A stretch of DNA of 64,000 nucleotides from Bradyrhizobium sp. (GCF_027451485.1 NZ_DAIDJE010000114.1:1-64000), one strand, 5' to 3'. Counted from the stretch's first letter, positions 45,378 to 54,610 are shown. Notes: generated by a model not told the origin, from the sequence alone. Translations and numbers: made by a program.

Positions 45378-45722
45378 GGCAGGGCCGGATCTTGCGCACC
45401 TGATGGGACGAAGGCAAGAGACCAGACTGCGAACATATCGCGCGGTTCAGGGAATAAAATTCGGTGCGCTGCCAGTGGTCCGATTCCAACATTTGCATCC
45501 CGATGCGGCGGGCACCATTGCGAACGTCGGAACCACAGGACCGCCAAGGCTTACAGACAATAGAGTGTGTCCGCTTTGCCCTCAACAGGAGACCAGGTGC
45601 GCGGCGCCTTCGGGCCAAAAAGCGATGTTTGACGCTACTCAGACATTTTGAGCCCGCCCGCAAAGACAGGCGCGCATAGATGGGGCATTGTTCGATCAGC
45701 CCGACGGCACAAGCTATCGCCT
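45378..45722. other. 345-base intergenic stretch with one palindromic repeat
   Basis: It separates the DUF2867 gene (minus strand, starts at 45377) from the receptor gene end at 45723. No coding frame here is convincing. A family A repeat occupies 45472-45546. It should contain the DUF2867 promoter. Confidence 0.5.
45472..45546. repeat. Palindromic intergenic repeat, family A, degenerate copy 4
   Basis: CCAGTGGTCCGATTCCAACA (from 45472) differs from copy 1's TAGTGGTCCGATTCTAACAT at only a few positions. The right side GCGAACGTCGGAACCACAGG then ACCGCCA is a decayed complement. Confidence 0.65.
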
Positions 45723-48278
45723 CTATATCTTTTTCGATATGCCGAGATAGATGCCGAGCCGCGGCCCGAATTGTGGTGCGAATACGCCGATGCCGGTCCC
45801 ATCCCTGATTTCGTAGATGCGGTCGAACAGATTGACGACATCCAGGCGGATGGTCATCGGCTTGGGGTCGTTCGGGAGCAGGAATTCACGCTGGATGCCG
45901 AAATTGACCTGCGTGTAGGGCGGCACCGTCGAGATATTGGCGTCACCGTTGCGAAGGCCGCTGCCGTAAATCGCGTCGGCGCTCAGCTTGATACCGCACC
46001 ACGAGAAGCCGTGGTCGCCGGACATTTCCGCTGCGGTCGCTGGCCGGCCGCAGAACTGATAGAGCGCGCCGGCCGACGCGGTGACGAACTGGTTATGGTC
46101 GGTATAGATAAAGTGCGTCTGAAGGTATTGAAGTTCGGTCATGCCACCGAGGTCGGCCAGCGGCGTGGTGTTATCGAATAAATACTGGTTCGAGACCGGA
46201 TCGTTCGCGCGCTGTTGCGCGATGGCGAGGTTGCCGTAGGCCTGGAAGTTGCCGCTGGTAAACTTGGCCTTGAATTCGATGCCCTCATTGTAGCCGCGCG
46301 CATAGTTGAAGGCGTCGAGCACCAGCGCCTGGCCGAACAGGCCGTTGTCGATGAGGTCCTGCGCAATCTTGTAATAGGCGTCGACACCGAGATCGAGGCT
46401 GGAGCAGCCTTTCCCGTCCGAGCCGCATCCGAATTTGAATGTCTGGTCGGCGCCGGCATCGAAATAATGCGAGCGCTCCGGCAGGACGGGACTACTCTGG
46501 CCGGACACCGCACCTGTAGTGTTGTTGAACAGCGCGAGATTCGTGGGCGCCGCCTCCACCAGCACCGGCGGGGTGAAGTAGCGCGCATAACCGGCGTGAA
46601 ACGTAGTGTTCTCGAACGGCTTATAGGCGAAGCTGAGACGCGGACTGAACTGGTTGGCGCTGACGAACTGATCCATCTGATCGAAGCGCAGGCCGGTATT
46701 GATGGTGAACTTGTCCGTCACCTTCCATTCGTCCTGCACGTAGATGCCGGCGAGCCATCCGAGCTTGGAGACGTTGTCGGTGATGTTGAAGGGAGCGTCT
46801 ATAGGGTTGCCGGCGAAGTCGACGGGCTCGACCAGCGACGTGTTTCCGACGAAGGCCTGCTCGCCGCTAAAAGAGAAGCCTGCCCGCAGCGTGTGCGCAT
46901 TGCTGAGCTTGTAGGAGCCGTCGCCCTGGAGACCGTTGGTGAGGGAGGTGCGGGTGACGTCCGAGGCGACGCCGTTGATCAGAAGATCGCCGATCGGATC
47001 CGGTGAGAAATGAAGAGTGTTGTAGCGGCTGAAATAGGAGAGTTGTCCGTCAAAGCCGTCATAAGACTTTTGCACGGTCAGCACACTAAATTGCGTGTTC
47101 TCGACCTGGTTCTCATTGAGCAGCAATGAATTGAAATCGGTGACGCCGAAGGCGCTCATCACCGGCGGACTTCCCATCATGCCGACCGGTTGGCCGGGAC
47201 GGTCAGGAATCTGGAAATTGTTGGTCGCCGTGCCGGCGATCAGGCTGACGCGCGTCGTTGGGTCGACGAAGGCGGACATGTAGGCAAAACCCCTGTCCTG
47301 CTGCGAGAAGTCGTGAAACGCATTGTAAGTCGGGGTTGCACTTTCGATGCCCACCGTGTTCTGAAGATAGCGCCCGGTGAAGTAATATTGGACGCCTGAA
47401 AAGCAGTCGGTGGCGGAAGCAGGCGCCTTGTAGGCCCCGGGCGTAGTGGTCGCAGGGCAGTTGTTGCCGAAAGTGCCGCCATATTCGAAGCTCGGCTGCA
47501 CCGTCCCAAAGCTGCCGCCGTACATACCGACGCTGCCGCTGTTGTTGAACAGGTCTGTGCGCGTCGTGATGTCGACAAGGCCGACGGTGCGCAAGCCATA
47601 CTCGGCCGGCAGCGCCCCGGTGACGAGCGACATGCTGCCGATAAAGCTGGTATCGAAAATGCTGCCGAAACCGGTGACGCCGTCCGGTAACAGCACGCCG
47701 TTGATCCGGTACTGGAGGTTGGCGTGATCGTTGCGGACATGCAATGAGCCGTTGGCGGCCGAATCCTGTGTGACCCCTGGCGCCTGCAACAACACTTTCT
47801 CAATCGTGGCGTTATCGCCTTGCGGCAGATCCTGGATTGCGCCGTGGCTGATCGTGTCGGAGGTCGTGCCGGCGGTCGTAAAGATGTTGCTGCGTGCTTG
47901 ATCGAAGATCGCATTCTTTGCAGCGATCCGGGCCTCTGCCTGCGCCTCGGGTGAAAGCGGCGCTTGCGGGGGCGGCCCGGCCTCGCGGGCGACCGCGCGC
48001 GGCTTCTGCTTCGGACGCCTCGCCGCCTGCTTCGGCGCCTGAACGCTGGTTTCCGGCAGGACCGTGGCCGGTGCAGTTTCATCGGGTGCCGCTTGTGAAG
48101 GTTGATTTTCGACAGGTCCCGTTGGCGCATCCTGCGGTGCTGCTGCCGGATTTTGCGTGGGCGCAGGTGGCTGGGCTGGCGTCTCCGATTGGGCTGTCTC
48201 AGCGAGCCCACAAATCATGAGCGCGGCAAACCCCGAGGCCAGGATATGTTTGCTCGATACTGCTTGTACGATTGGCAT
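45723..48278 (-). CDS. TonB-dependent outer-membrane receptor
   Basis: The start at 48278 gives 851 residues with a signal peptide (ASGFAALMICGLAETAQSET). A Pro/Ala/Gln-rich stretch follows (about residues 30-100), then the plug domain (SHGAIQDLPQGDNATIEKVL to RTVGLVDITTRTD) and a beta barrel. The last residues are YLGISKKI, so it lacks the common terminal Phe. The upstream in-frame ATG at 48440 overlaps tonB. It should take up a large or scarce solute using energy from TonB-ExbB-ExbD encoded just upstream. Substrate unknown. Confidence 0.88.
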   Translation of the reverse strand: MPIVQAVSSKHILASGFAALMICGLAETAQSETPAQPPAPTQNPAAAPQDAPTGPVENQPSQAAPDETAPATVLPETSVQAPKQAARRPKQKPRAVAREAGPPPQAPLSPEAQAEARIAAKNAIFDQARSNIFTTAGTTSDTISHGAIQDLPQGDNATIEKVLLQAPGVTQDSAANGSLHVRNDHANLQYRINGVLLPDGVTGFGSIFDTSFIGSMSLVTGALPAEYGLRTVGLVDITTRTDLFNNSGSVGMYGGSFGTVQPSFEYGGTFGNNCPATTTPGAYKAPASATDCFSGVQYYFTGRYLQNTVGIESATPTYNAFHDFSQQDRGFAYMSAFVDPTTRVSLIAGTATNNFQIPDRPGQPVGMMGSPPVMSAFGVTDFNSLLLNENQVENTQFSVLTVQKSYDGFDGQLSYFSRYNTLHFSPDPIGDLLINGVASDVTRTSLTNGLQGDGSYKLSNAHTLRAGFSFSGEQAFVGNTSLVEPVDFAGNPIDAPFNITDNVSKLGWLAGIYVQDEWKVTDKFTINTGLRFDQMDQFVSANQFSPRLSFAYKPFENTTFHAGYARYFTPPVLVEAAPTNLALFNNTTGAVSGQSSPVLPERSHYFDAGADQTFKFGCGSDGKGCSSLDLGVDAYYKIAQDLIDNGLFGQALVLDAFNYARGYNEGIEFKAKFTSGNFQAYGNLAIAQQRANDPVSNQYLFDNTTPLADLGGMTELQYLQTHFIYTDHNQFVTASAGALYQFCGRPATAAEMSGDHGFSWCGIKLSADAIYGSGLRNGDANISTVPPYTQVNFGIQREFLLPNDPKPMTIRLDVVNLFDRIYEIRDGTGIGVFAPQFGPRLGIYLGISKKI

Positions 48279-48294
48279 TGTCCCACCCGCCTGA

Positions 48295-49017
48295 TCAGCG
48301 CGAGAAGTGCATCGGCCAGAGATAGCTCGCTTGCGTACCCGGTTTAGCAGCAGGAAATGGCGGGAAGGGGCTGGCGCGGCGCAGGATAGCCAGCGCCTCG
48401 CGATCGAGCACGCTGTTGCCTGAAGATTTCGAAATGTCACTCGAAATGACCTCCCCGGCGCGGTTCAACGCGAACCGCACCATCACGGTGCCGGAAGAGC
48501 CGTGCGCAGCGGCCGGATAGCGCTTGAACTTCTCGAGGTGACCAACCACCAGCGCGTTGTAGGCGTTGGAGCCGGCCTCGGTGAACTCGCCGATGCGCGA
48601 ATTCTTCGGCAGCGCGCGCGTCTCCGGCGCAGGAGCCACGGGCTGCGGCTCCGGCTTCTCGACCTTTTGCTCCTCGCGCGGTAGCGTGACGTCCGCCTGT
48701 TGCTGCGGCGGTGGCGGCTGCACCACCTGTTCCAGCGGCTTTTCCTCGACCTTGCGTTCCTCCTTCGGTACGGCTTCCGCCTGTTGCATGGTTGGACCGA
48801 CCGCAATGTCCTGATCCTGGATCGTCGGCGCGGAGGCCTCCACCGGCGCCATCGTGACGGCGATCGCCGGGACTATGTTTGGCTCGACAGGTTGGTGCGT
48901 ATGCCAAAACCCTATCGCGCCGATCAGGGCCCCGTGCGCCGCGAGAATAATCGCGGCGGCGAGCATCCATCGGGAGAATCCATGCCTTTCCGGCAAATAG
49001 AGCGCGAACGCAGTCAT
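48295..49017 (-). CDS. tonB: TonB family energy transducer
   Basis: The 240-residue protein has one N-terminal membrane span (SRWMLAAAIILAAHGALIGA), a long Pro/Glu/Val linker with EERKVEEKPLEQVVQPPPPQ, and a C-terminal TonB domain YPAAAHGSSGTVMVRFALNR. It transmits proton-motive energy from ExbBD to the receptor. The start overlaps the exbD stop as ATGA, showing coupling. Confidence 0.92.
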   Translation of the reverse strand: MTAFALYLPERHGFSRWMLAAAIILAAHGALIGAIGFWHTHQPVEPNIVPAIAVTMAPVEASAPTIQDQDIAVGPTMQQAEAVPKEERKVEEKPLEQVVQPPPPQQQADVTLPREEQKVEKPEPQPVAPAPETRALPKNSRIGEFTEAGSNAYNALVVGHLEKFKRYPAAAHGSSGTVMVRFALNRAGEVISSDISKSSGNSVLDREALAILRRASPFPPFPAAKPGTQASYLWPMHFSR

Positions 49018-49448
49018 CGTTTTGTCGTCGGGCTCTCGAGACCGACCAGCGCGAGCTTGAGATAGCCGGCGTCGCGCAAGACGTTCATCACTTCCATCAG
49101 CTGGCCATAGCTAATTGACTTGTCGCCGCGGACGAAGATCGTCTCGTCCTTGTGAGCGTTCGTGGCTGCCTCGAGGGCGCTTGCAAGCTCCCCGCGCGGT
49201 ACGATCGTCTCCCCGATCGCAATCGTCGCGTCCGGCTTGATCGTGACGAACACCGGCTTGTCCGGCCGCGGCTGCTCGGGTGCGCTCGATGCCGGCAGAT
49301 TGACGCCGATATCGACGGTCGCGAGCGGCGCCGCGACCATGAAGATGATCAAGAGAACCAGGATCACGTCGATGAACGGCGTGACGTTGATCTCGTGCAG
49401 TACGTCGAGATCATCGCTATTCGAACCTGAGGAGAGACGCATGCCCAT
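49014..49448 (-). CDS. exbD: Biopolymer transport protein ExbD
   Basis: The 144-residue product has the ExbD N-terminal pattern LHEINVTPFIDVILVLLIIF, with the functionally important Asp in the membrane span, and a periplasmic part ending GYLKLALVGLES. It forms the proton channel with ExbB. Only 3 bases separate it from the exbB stop, and it overlaps tonB by 4 bases. Confidence 0.93.
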   Translation of the reverse strand: MGMRLSSGSNSDDLDVLHEINVTPFIDVILVLLIIFMVAAPLATVDIGVNLPASSAPEQPRPDKPVFVTIKPDATIAIGETIVPRGELASALEAATNAHKDETIFVRGDKSISYGQLMEVMNVLRDAGYLKLALVGLESPTTKR

Positions 49449-49451
49449 GAA

Positions 49452-50270
49452 TTACTCCGCAGCATCTGATAACGCCGGAGGGCGGCGCAATTGCCCGCGG
49501 CTGATGATGAGGAGCAGTTGTGCGGATGCGTCGCCGAGCAATGTTCGGTAGCCGCTGATCACCCGCGCCAGATGATTGTAGATCACGACTGCCGGGATCG
49601 CGGCGACGAGACCAAACGCGGTCGCGAGCAAAGCTTCCGCAATACCCGGTGCCACCACCGCGAGGTTGGTGGTGTGGGATTCGGAAATGCCGATGAACGA
49701 GTTCATGATGCCCCACACCGTGCCGAACAGGCCGACGAATGGTGCGGTCGCGCCGATGGTGGCAAGGATGCCGACGCCGCGCGACAAGTTCCGCGCCATG
49801 GCGGCCTCGACGCGCTCCAGCCGCAGGCTCACGCGCTCCTTGAAGCCGTCGTCGATGATGCCATTGGACAAGTCGGCTTCGCGCGCGGTGGAGAGGATCA
49901 ATTGCGCGACGGCGTCCCTTTTCTTCGCGCAAGCCTGCGTGGCCTCTGACAGGCTGCTCCCACGCTCCAGCATGGCCAGACGGCGGCGCGCCAGCCTTTT
50001 TGCGACCTGGAGTTCAAAGGTTTTGGCCAGCCAGACCGTCCAGGTCACGAGCGAGGCGAACGCGAGCCCGACCATCACCGTCTTCACCACAATGTCGGCG
50101 TGAAGGAACATGCCCCATGGCGACAAGTTGTGGGGCAGCAGCGGATTTGGTTGCTGCGCAAGCGCGGCCTGCGGGAACAGGGCGAGAACTGCGATTGGAC
50201 TGATAACGACTGCCGACATTCGCAAACGCCGGATTTTGCCATGCTGATGGCTCGTCTGACTGGATTGCAT
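49452..50270 (-). CDS. exbB: Biopolymer transport protein ExbB
   Basis: The start at 50270 (MQSSQTSHQHGKIRRLRMSA) is preferred; ATG 50309 is an alternative. The 272-residue protein has an N-terminal cleavable or anchoring segment (LALFPQAALAQQ) and the MotA/TolQ/ExbB core: NLSRGVGILATIGATAPFVG, LFGTVWGIMNSFIGIS and APGIAEALLATAFGLVAAIP. ExbB forms the pentameric motor around ExbD. First of the three energiser genes. Confidence 0.92.
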   Translation of the reverse strand: MQSSQTSHQHGKIRRLRMSAVVISPIAVLALFPQAALAQQPNPLLPHNLSPWGMFLHADIVVKTVMVGLAFASLVTWTVWLAKTFELQVAKRLARRRLAMLERGSSLSEATQACAKKRDAVAQLILSTAREADLSNGIIDDGFKERVSLRLERVEAAMARNLSRGVGILATIGATAPFVGLFGTVWGIMNSFIGISESHTTNLAVVAPGIAEALLATAFGLVAAIPAVVIYNHLARVISGYRTLLGDASAQLLLIISRGQLRRPPALSDAAE

Positions 50271-50439
50271 CCTGATCTCTTTTCGCTGCATTGATTGCGC
50301 CGCGCGCATGGGTTGCGTTGACGCGGAACGAATTCCGTCAAGCCAAGGCTACGGGTATATTCGGTGGTGAATGACCTCTCTCCGTCCGTGCGTCAGCGTT
50401 GCTCAGCAAGCTGCGCGGGGTGGAGACAAGGGATCGATG

Positions 50440-50814
50440 TCAGGAAATCGGCGGTCCGCGCGATTGAAACGCCGCAGTCGGCGGCCCAGCGAAGAGTTGA
50501 GAAACTTCGGTCGGCTGGTCAAGGCTGACGACGGCAAATTCCACCGGGAGCGAGGGCGGTGCGGAAATGACCGCATTTGCAATCGCCGAGACGGCGGTAC
50601 AGATAGGACAGAGATAGTCAGGCTGGCTCTCGTCGCGATGACCTTGCGTTCGATCGCTATGAGAGAACGCGGCTCCGATCAGCGAGACCAGGCCGCTCTC
50701 GGCGTGCTTGCCGTCGATTGCGTGAACGTGACCAAAAGACAAGGCAAGATTGACGACGAGCGCGAACAGCGCAAGCCATGATCCACGCCTTTTGTTGCCC
50801 CGGATCCAGCGCAT
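50440..50814 (-). CDS. DUF2946 family protein
   Basis: The 124-residue product has a hydrophobic N-terminus (SWLALFALVVNLALSFGHVH) that may be a signal or anchor, then HVHAIDGKH, HSDRTQGHRDE and YLCPICTAVSAIANAV. The His-rich stretch plus CPIC motif points to metal binding. DUF2946 genes are known beside TonB-receptor or copper genes in proteobacteria. Here it is the first gene upstream of exbB on the same strand (170-base gap), so it may belong to the same uptake operon. Confidence 0.75.
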   Translation of the reverse strand: MRWIRGNKRRGSWLALFALVVNLALSFGHVHAIDGKHAESGLVSLIGAAFSHSDRTQGHRDESQPDYLCPICTAVSAIANAVISAPPSLPVEFAVVSLDQPTEVSQLFAGPPTAAFQSRGPPIS

Positions 50815-51227
50815 CGATCTTTAGCCGCAACTCTCCAACCGTTTCAGCAACTCGCCCTATCTTATCCGGGCCTGCCACAACGTCAAACATGAACGTGGCC
50901 TCATTGCGTCCTGATCCGGCAATATCACGGAGGTGTCCGCAACCAAGGCGAACACCGTTTCGTTTCGATCCATTGGGACGAGACCTTCTTGCTTTTGCTC
51001 AAAAAGCGCGCGATTGAGCCTGGCATTGGCAATCGCTGCTGCAGCCGGATCAGATGGCACTATTTCGCGCCGAAGTGGCCATCGGTTCGGGCCAGAACTG
51101 GACCGGCGAAGGCCGCGGCAGATTGTCATGCCTGCCGCTTCGTCGATCTTTGACAAGTGTTGCGCAGACGTAACAGTTCTACCGTCCAGCATGCGCTAAC
51201 GTATCTGCCTGATTTGGAGCAACGTCC
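50815..51227. other. 413-base intergenic stretch without a supported gene
   Basis: A minus-strand frame at 50857-51192 (111 codons) has poor protein character and no ribosome-binding site; I do not call it. The stretch must hold the promoter of the TonB operon (minus strand) and that of the small secreted gene (plus strand). Confidence 0.45.
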
Positions 51228-51506
51228 ATGCGCCTTGTCTTCGTTACGGCCGCGATGGCGGTCATGCTGCTTTGTATGCATCATGCATCTGCCTTCTCCA
51301 CGGATTCCTCATTCGGCACGGCCGCCGACGGCTCATCGAACTATGCCGATCCCGATGAGCAAATCCGTTCCATGTGGGGCGGCAAAGACGATGACAACCA
51401 TGATCTTGGCTACGATGCCAAATCGCACCGCATGAAGCAGCCGGCGCAGGAGATCATAAACGGTCAGGGTGTGCTGATTCCCTTGACGGTTCCCTCCAGC
51501 CGCTGA
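51228..51506 (+). CDS. Small secreted hypothetical protein
   Basis: The 92-residue product has a Sec signal peptide (MRLVFVTAAMAVMLLCMHHA with cleavage near SAFST) and a polar mature part with DEQIRSMWGGKDDDNHDLGY. It is likely periplasmic. The family is not recognised. The gene is divergent from the TonB operon. Confidence 0.6.
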   Translation: MRLVFVTAAMAVMLLCMHHASAFSTDSSFGTAADGSSNYADPDEQIRSMWGGKDDDNHDLGYDAKSHRMKQPAQEIINGQGVLIPLTVPSSR

Positions 51507-51636
51507 AATCCTCCGAGAGGAACAGCCACCCGACACGCTTAAACCGCGCCGGATCACCATCTATCCGAAAGGCGTGCTTTGGCTCCAAAAGCCATCAATA
51601 ACCACCAAACCAGGCGTCTTCCGCTTCGCCACGAGT

Positions 51637-51719
51637 AGCGGACCTCGACTGGCGTTCAGGATCGACATTCGGTGGCCGGCTTTGCGGCCCGGTTGGGACT
51701 CTCAGGTCCGCTCCACTAG
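51637..51719. repeat. Palindromic intergenic repeat, family A, degenerate copy 5
   Basis: AGCGGACCT (51637-51645) pairs with AGGTCCGCT (51704-51712), and the inner GTTCAGGATCGACATTCG is close to copy 2's GTTCAGGATTTGACATTCG. The right end CTCCACTAG overlaps the murA-like stop codon (51716-51718). Confidence 0.65.
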
Positions 51720-53011
51720 CCGCCGCGCTCGGGCACGCGGGTGATCCTGGCGCCGAGCGCGTTCAGCCGCTCGTCGATCCGCTCATAACCGCGCTCGATC
51801 TGGTCGGCATTGTTGATGGTGGAGACGCCCTCGGCGCAGGCCGCCGCGAGCAGCATTGCCATGCCGGCGCGAATGTCCGGCGATGTCATCGGCGCGCCCT
51901 TCAGGCGGCTTGGGCCGGCCACAATCGCGCGGTGCGGATCGCACAGCACGATACGGCCGCCCATCGCGATCAGCTTGTCGACAAAGAACATCCGCGATTC
52001 GAACATCTTTTCGAACATCAGGATGACGCCGGCGCATTGCGTGGCCGTCACGATCGCGATCGACATCAGGTCGGCGGGAAACGCCGGCCAGGGCTGATCC
52101 TCCAGCTTCGGCACATGGCCGCCGAAATCGTCCTGTATTTTCAACGTCTGGGAATCGGACACGATGAGATCGTCGCCTGCGATTTCGCAGACGATGCCGA
52201 GCCGTTCAAAGCCCATCCGGATCGAGCGCAAATGTTCGACGCCGGCCCGCGCGATGCGAAGCTTTGAGCGCGTTACTGCAGCAAGCCCGATCAGCGAGCC
52301 GACCTCGATATGGTCGGGGCCGATCGCGTAGGTGACGGAGCCCAGCCTGGCGGGCCCGTACACGGCCATGGTGTTAGTGCCGATGCCCTCGATGTTCGCG
52401 CCGAGCGCGACCAGAAAATTCGCGAGGTCCTGCACATGCGGCTCGGACGCCGCATTGCGCAAGTAGGTGGTGCCGTGGGCCGCGACCGCCGCCATCAGAG
52501 CGTTCTCGGTCGCGGTGACGCTTGGCTCGTCGAGAAAGACGTCTGCGCCCTTGAGGCGCGGACAGCGCAATTCCAGCCTCGCCGAGGCCGTCACCGTGGC
52601 GCCCAACTGCTCGAACGCCAGGAAATGCGTATCGAGCCGGCGGCGGCCGATGACATCGCCGCCGGGCGGCGGCAACACCACCTCGCCGCAGCGCGCCAAC
52701 AGCGGACCGGCGAGCAGGATCGAGGCGCGAATGCGCGCGCATAACTCCGGATCAAGATCGGCGGCGCGAATACTCTTGGCGTGAATGGCCAGCGTGTTCG
52801 GCTTCTGCCACTCCGCCGAAGCACCGACCGAGCGAATCAACTCGACCAGCGTTTCGGTGTCGCGGATACGTGGAACGTTCTCCAGCGTCACCGGGTGTTC
52901 GCTCAGCAGCGCCGCCGCGATGATCGGCAGCGCGGCGTTCTTGTTGCCGGACGGCTGGATCGTGCCACTGAGCCGATGGCCCCCCTCGACGGTGTACTGA
53001 ATCGGCGGCAC
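51716..53011 (-). CDS. murA: UDP-N-acetylglucosamine 1-carboxyvinyltransferase paralogue with Asp in place of the catalytic Cys
   Basis: The 431-residue EPSP-synthase-fold protein has the MurA motifs IQPSGNKNAALPIIAAALLS (K24, N25), LAGPLLARCGEV and PDHIEVGSLIGLAAVTRSKL. The active-site loop reads PGGDVIGRRRLD, so residue 119 is Asp where E. coli MurA has Cys115 in PGGCTIG. MurA transfers enolpyruvate from PEP to UDP-GlcNAc, the first step of peptidoglycan synthesis. The Asp form is active in other bacteria and resists fosfomycin. A canonical MurA elsewhere in the genome is likely. Confidence 0.88.
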   Translation of the reverse strand: MPPIQYTVEGGHRLSGTIQPSGNKNAALPIIAAALLSEHPVTLENVPRIRDTETLVELIRSVGASAEWQKPNTLAIHAKSIRAADLDPELCARIRASILLAGPLLARCGEVVLPPPGGDVIGRRRLDTHFLAFEQLGATVTASARLELRCPRLKGADVFLDEPSVTATENALMAAVAAHGTTYLRNAASEPHVQDLANFLVALGANIEGIGTNTMAVYGPARLGSVTYAIGPDHIEVGSLIGLAAVTRSKLRIARAGVEHLRSIRMGFERLGIVCEIAGDDLIVSDSQTLKIQDDFGGHVPKLEDQPWPAFPADLMSIAIVTATQCAGVILMFEKMFESRMFFVDKLIAMGGRIVLCDPHRAIVAGPSRLKGAPMTSPDIRAGMAMLLAAACAEGVSTINNADQIERGYERIDERLNALGARITRVPERGG

Positions 53012-53068
53012 TGAGCGTGTCCTCCCAACGAAAACGGCTTTCCAGCTACTCCGGTTGGTCAGGTGAAA

Positions 53069-54388
53069 TCAACCAAACCTGACGTCCGGACGCGACAACC
53101 CGAAATGCGAGCGCAGGGTTTCACCTTCGTAACACTCACGAAATAAATTGCGCCTGCGCAGGAGGGGCACGACTTCCGCGATGAAGAGATCGAGCTGATG
53201 CGGCAGCACCGGCGGCATCAGGTTGAAGCCGTCGGCGGCGGCGGTCTGGAACCAGTCCTGCATGACGTCAGCTATTTTTTCCGGCGGTCCGGTGACGGTG
53301 AAATGTCCGCGCGCGCCGGCAAGCTTGGCGAGCAGCTGCCGCAGCGTCGGCCGCTCGCGTGCCACCAGCGCAACCACGGCTTCGGTGCGGCTGCGGGACG
53401 CTTCATTCGTGCTCGGATCGGGAAAGTCTCCCACGGAAAGTGGCTGATCCAGCGCGAGATTGGAAAAGTCGTGTCCGCCGAAGCGCTGCGACAGGCGGTG
53501 GCGACCGACTTCGGGATCGGAGAGTTCGTCGAGCTCGGCCGCATATCGCTCGGCTTCCGCTTCCGTCGAACCGATGACCGGATTGATCCCCGGCAGAATG
53601 ACGACAGACCCGGGATCGCGGCCTTCGGCGGCGACGAGTTGCTTCAGGTCCGCATAGAACGCCTGTGCCGCCGCCTTCTCGAGATGCGCGGTGAACACCG
53701 CCTCGGCATGGCGAGCGGCAAACCGTCTTCCCGTGTCGGACGAGCCGGCCTGGACAAAGACCGGACGCCCCTGCGGCGAGCGCGGCATGTTGAGGGGACC
53801 GAGCACCGGATAATTCGGCCCCTTGTGGTCGATTGCCCTCACCCGCCGGCGATCGGCATAGCGTCCGCTTGCGCGGTCGTCGAGCACGGCGTCATCGGCC
53901 CAGCTGTCCCAGAGACCCTTCACGACGCTCATGAACTCCTCGGCCCGTTCGTAGCGATCGGCATGGGCGAATTGTCCGATATGGCCGAAATTGGCGCCGG
54001 CCTGCGGCGACCAGGTGGTGACGATGTTCCACCCCACGCGGCCGCGGCTGATGTGATCGAGAGAGGCAAACTGGCGGGCCAGATTGTAGGGCTCGGTATA
54101 GGTGGTCGAGCAGGTGGCTATCAGCCCGATGCGGCTGGTCGCCATGGCGACGGCAGCAAGCGAGGTGATCGGCTCCAGCCAGTTGAACGGCGTGCTCTCG
54201 ACGTCGTTCCAGAGGCCCAGAACATCGGCGAGAAAGATCGAATCGAACTGGCTGGCCTCTGCCTTTTGCGCCAGCTCTACCGTGTAGCGGATGTCGGTGA
54301 GCGGCAGGCGTGAGGATTTCGGATGGCGCCAAGCCGATTCATGGTGTCCGCGACCCTGGATGAAGAGATTGATATGCATGTGCGGCAT
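53069..54388 (-). CDS. LLM-class flavin-dependent monooxygenase (NtaA/SnaA/DszA family)
   Basis: The 439-residue protein begins MHINLFIQGRGHHESAWRHP within nine bases of its start. Luciferase-like motifs include GRVGWNIVTTWSPQAGANFG and SPQGRPVFVQAGSSDTGRRF. The family uses FMNH2 supplied by a separate reductase to oxidise substrates such as nitrilotriacetate or dibenzothiophene. GAGGGG 6 bases before 54388 supports that start. The substrate is unknown and no reductase is adjacent. Confidence 0.88.
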   Translation of the reverse strand: MPHMHINLFIQGRGHHESAWRHPKSSRLPLTDIRYTVELAQKAEASQFDSIFLADVLGLWNDVESTPFNWLEPITSLAAVAMATSRIGLIATCSTTYTEPYNLARQFASLDHISRGRVGWNIVTTWSPQAGANFGHIGQFAHADRYERAEEFMSVVKGLWDSWADDAVLDDRASGRYADRRRVRAIDHKGPNYPVLGPLNMPRSPQGRPVFVQAGSSDTGRRFAARHAEAVFTAHLEKAAAQAFYADLKQLVAAEGRDPGSVVILPGINPVIGSTEAEAERYAAELDELSDPEVGRHRLSQRFGGHDFSNLALDQPLSVGDFPDPSTNEASRSRTEAVVALVARERPTLRQLLAKLAGARGHFTVTGPPEKIADVMQDWFQTAAADGFNLMPPVLPHQLDLFIAEVVPLLRRRNLFRECYEGETLRSHFGLSRPDVRFG

Positions 54389-54610
54389 CGGACACCCCTC
54401 ACAGCGCGCAACGATACGTTTGAGAACAATTTACCGCAATCAGCAGCCGCCTCGAACAACATCCTCCAGAAGCCTTCAAACAATCCGCGCGACAGAGGGA
54501 ATGCGCAAGGCGAGCGCAGCGTCATAACGCACGACCGACAGCGTAACGGCGGCGCGCCGCGCATCGATGCCGCTCTTGCGTTCCACGCCTGATTGGTGAC
54601 CCGGGAAAGC

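Noticed and set aside
48278-48440. Longer start of the receptor gene at 48440
   Set aside because: Those 54 codons overlap tonB and have no signal-peptide character; the start at 48278 opens directly on a signal peptide.
50857-51192. 111-codon minus-strand frame upstream of the TonB operon
   Set aside because: The composition is not protein-like, the start lacks a ribosome-binding site, and it occupies the expected promoter region.
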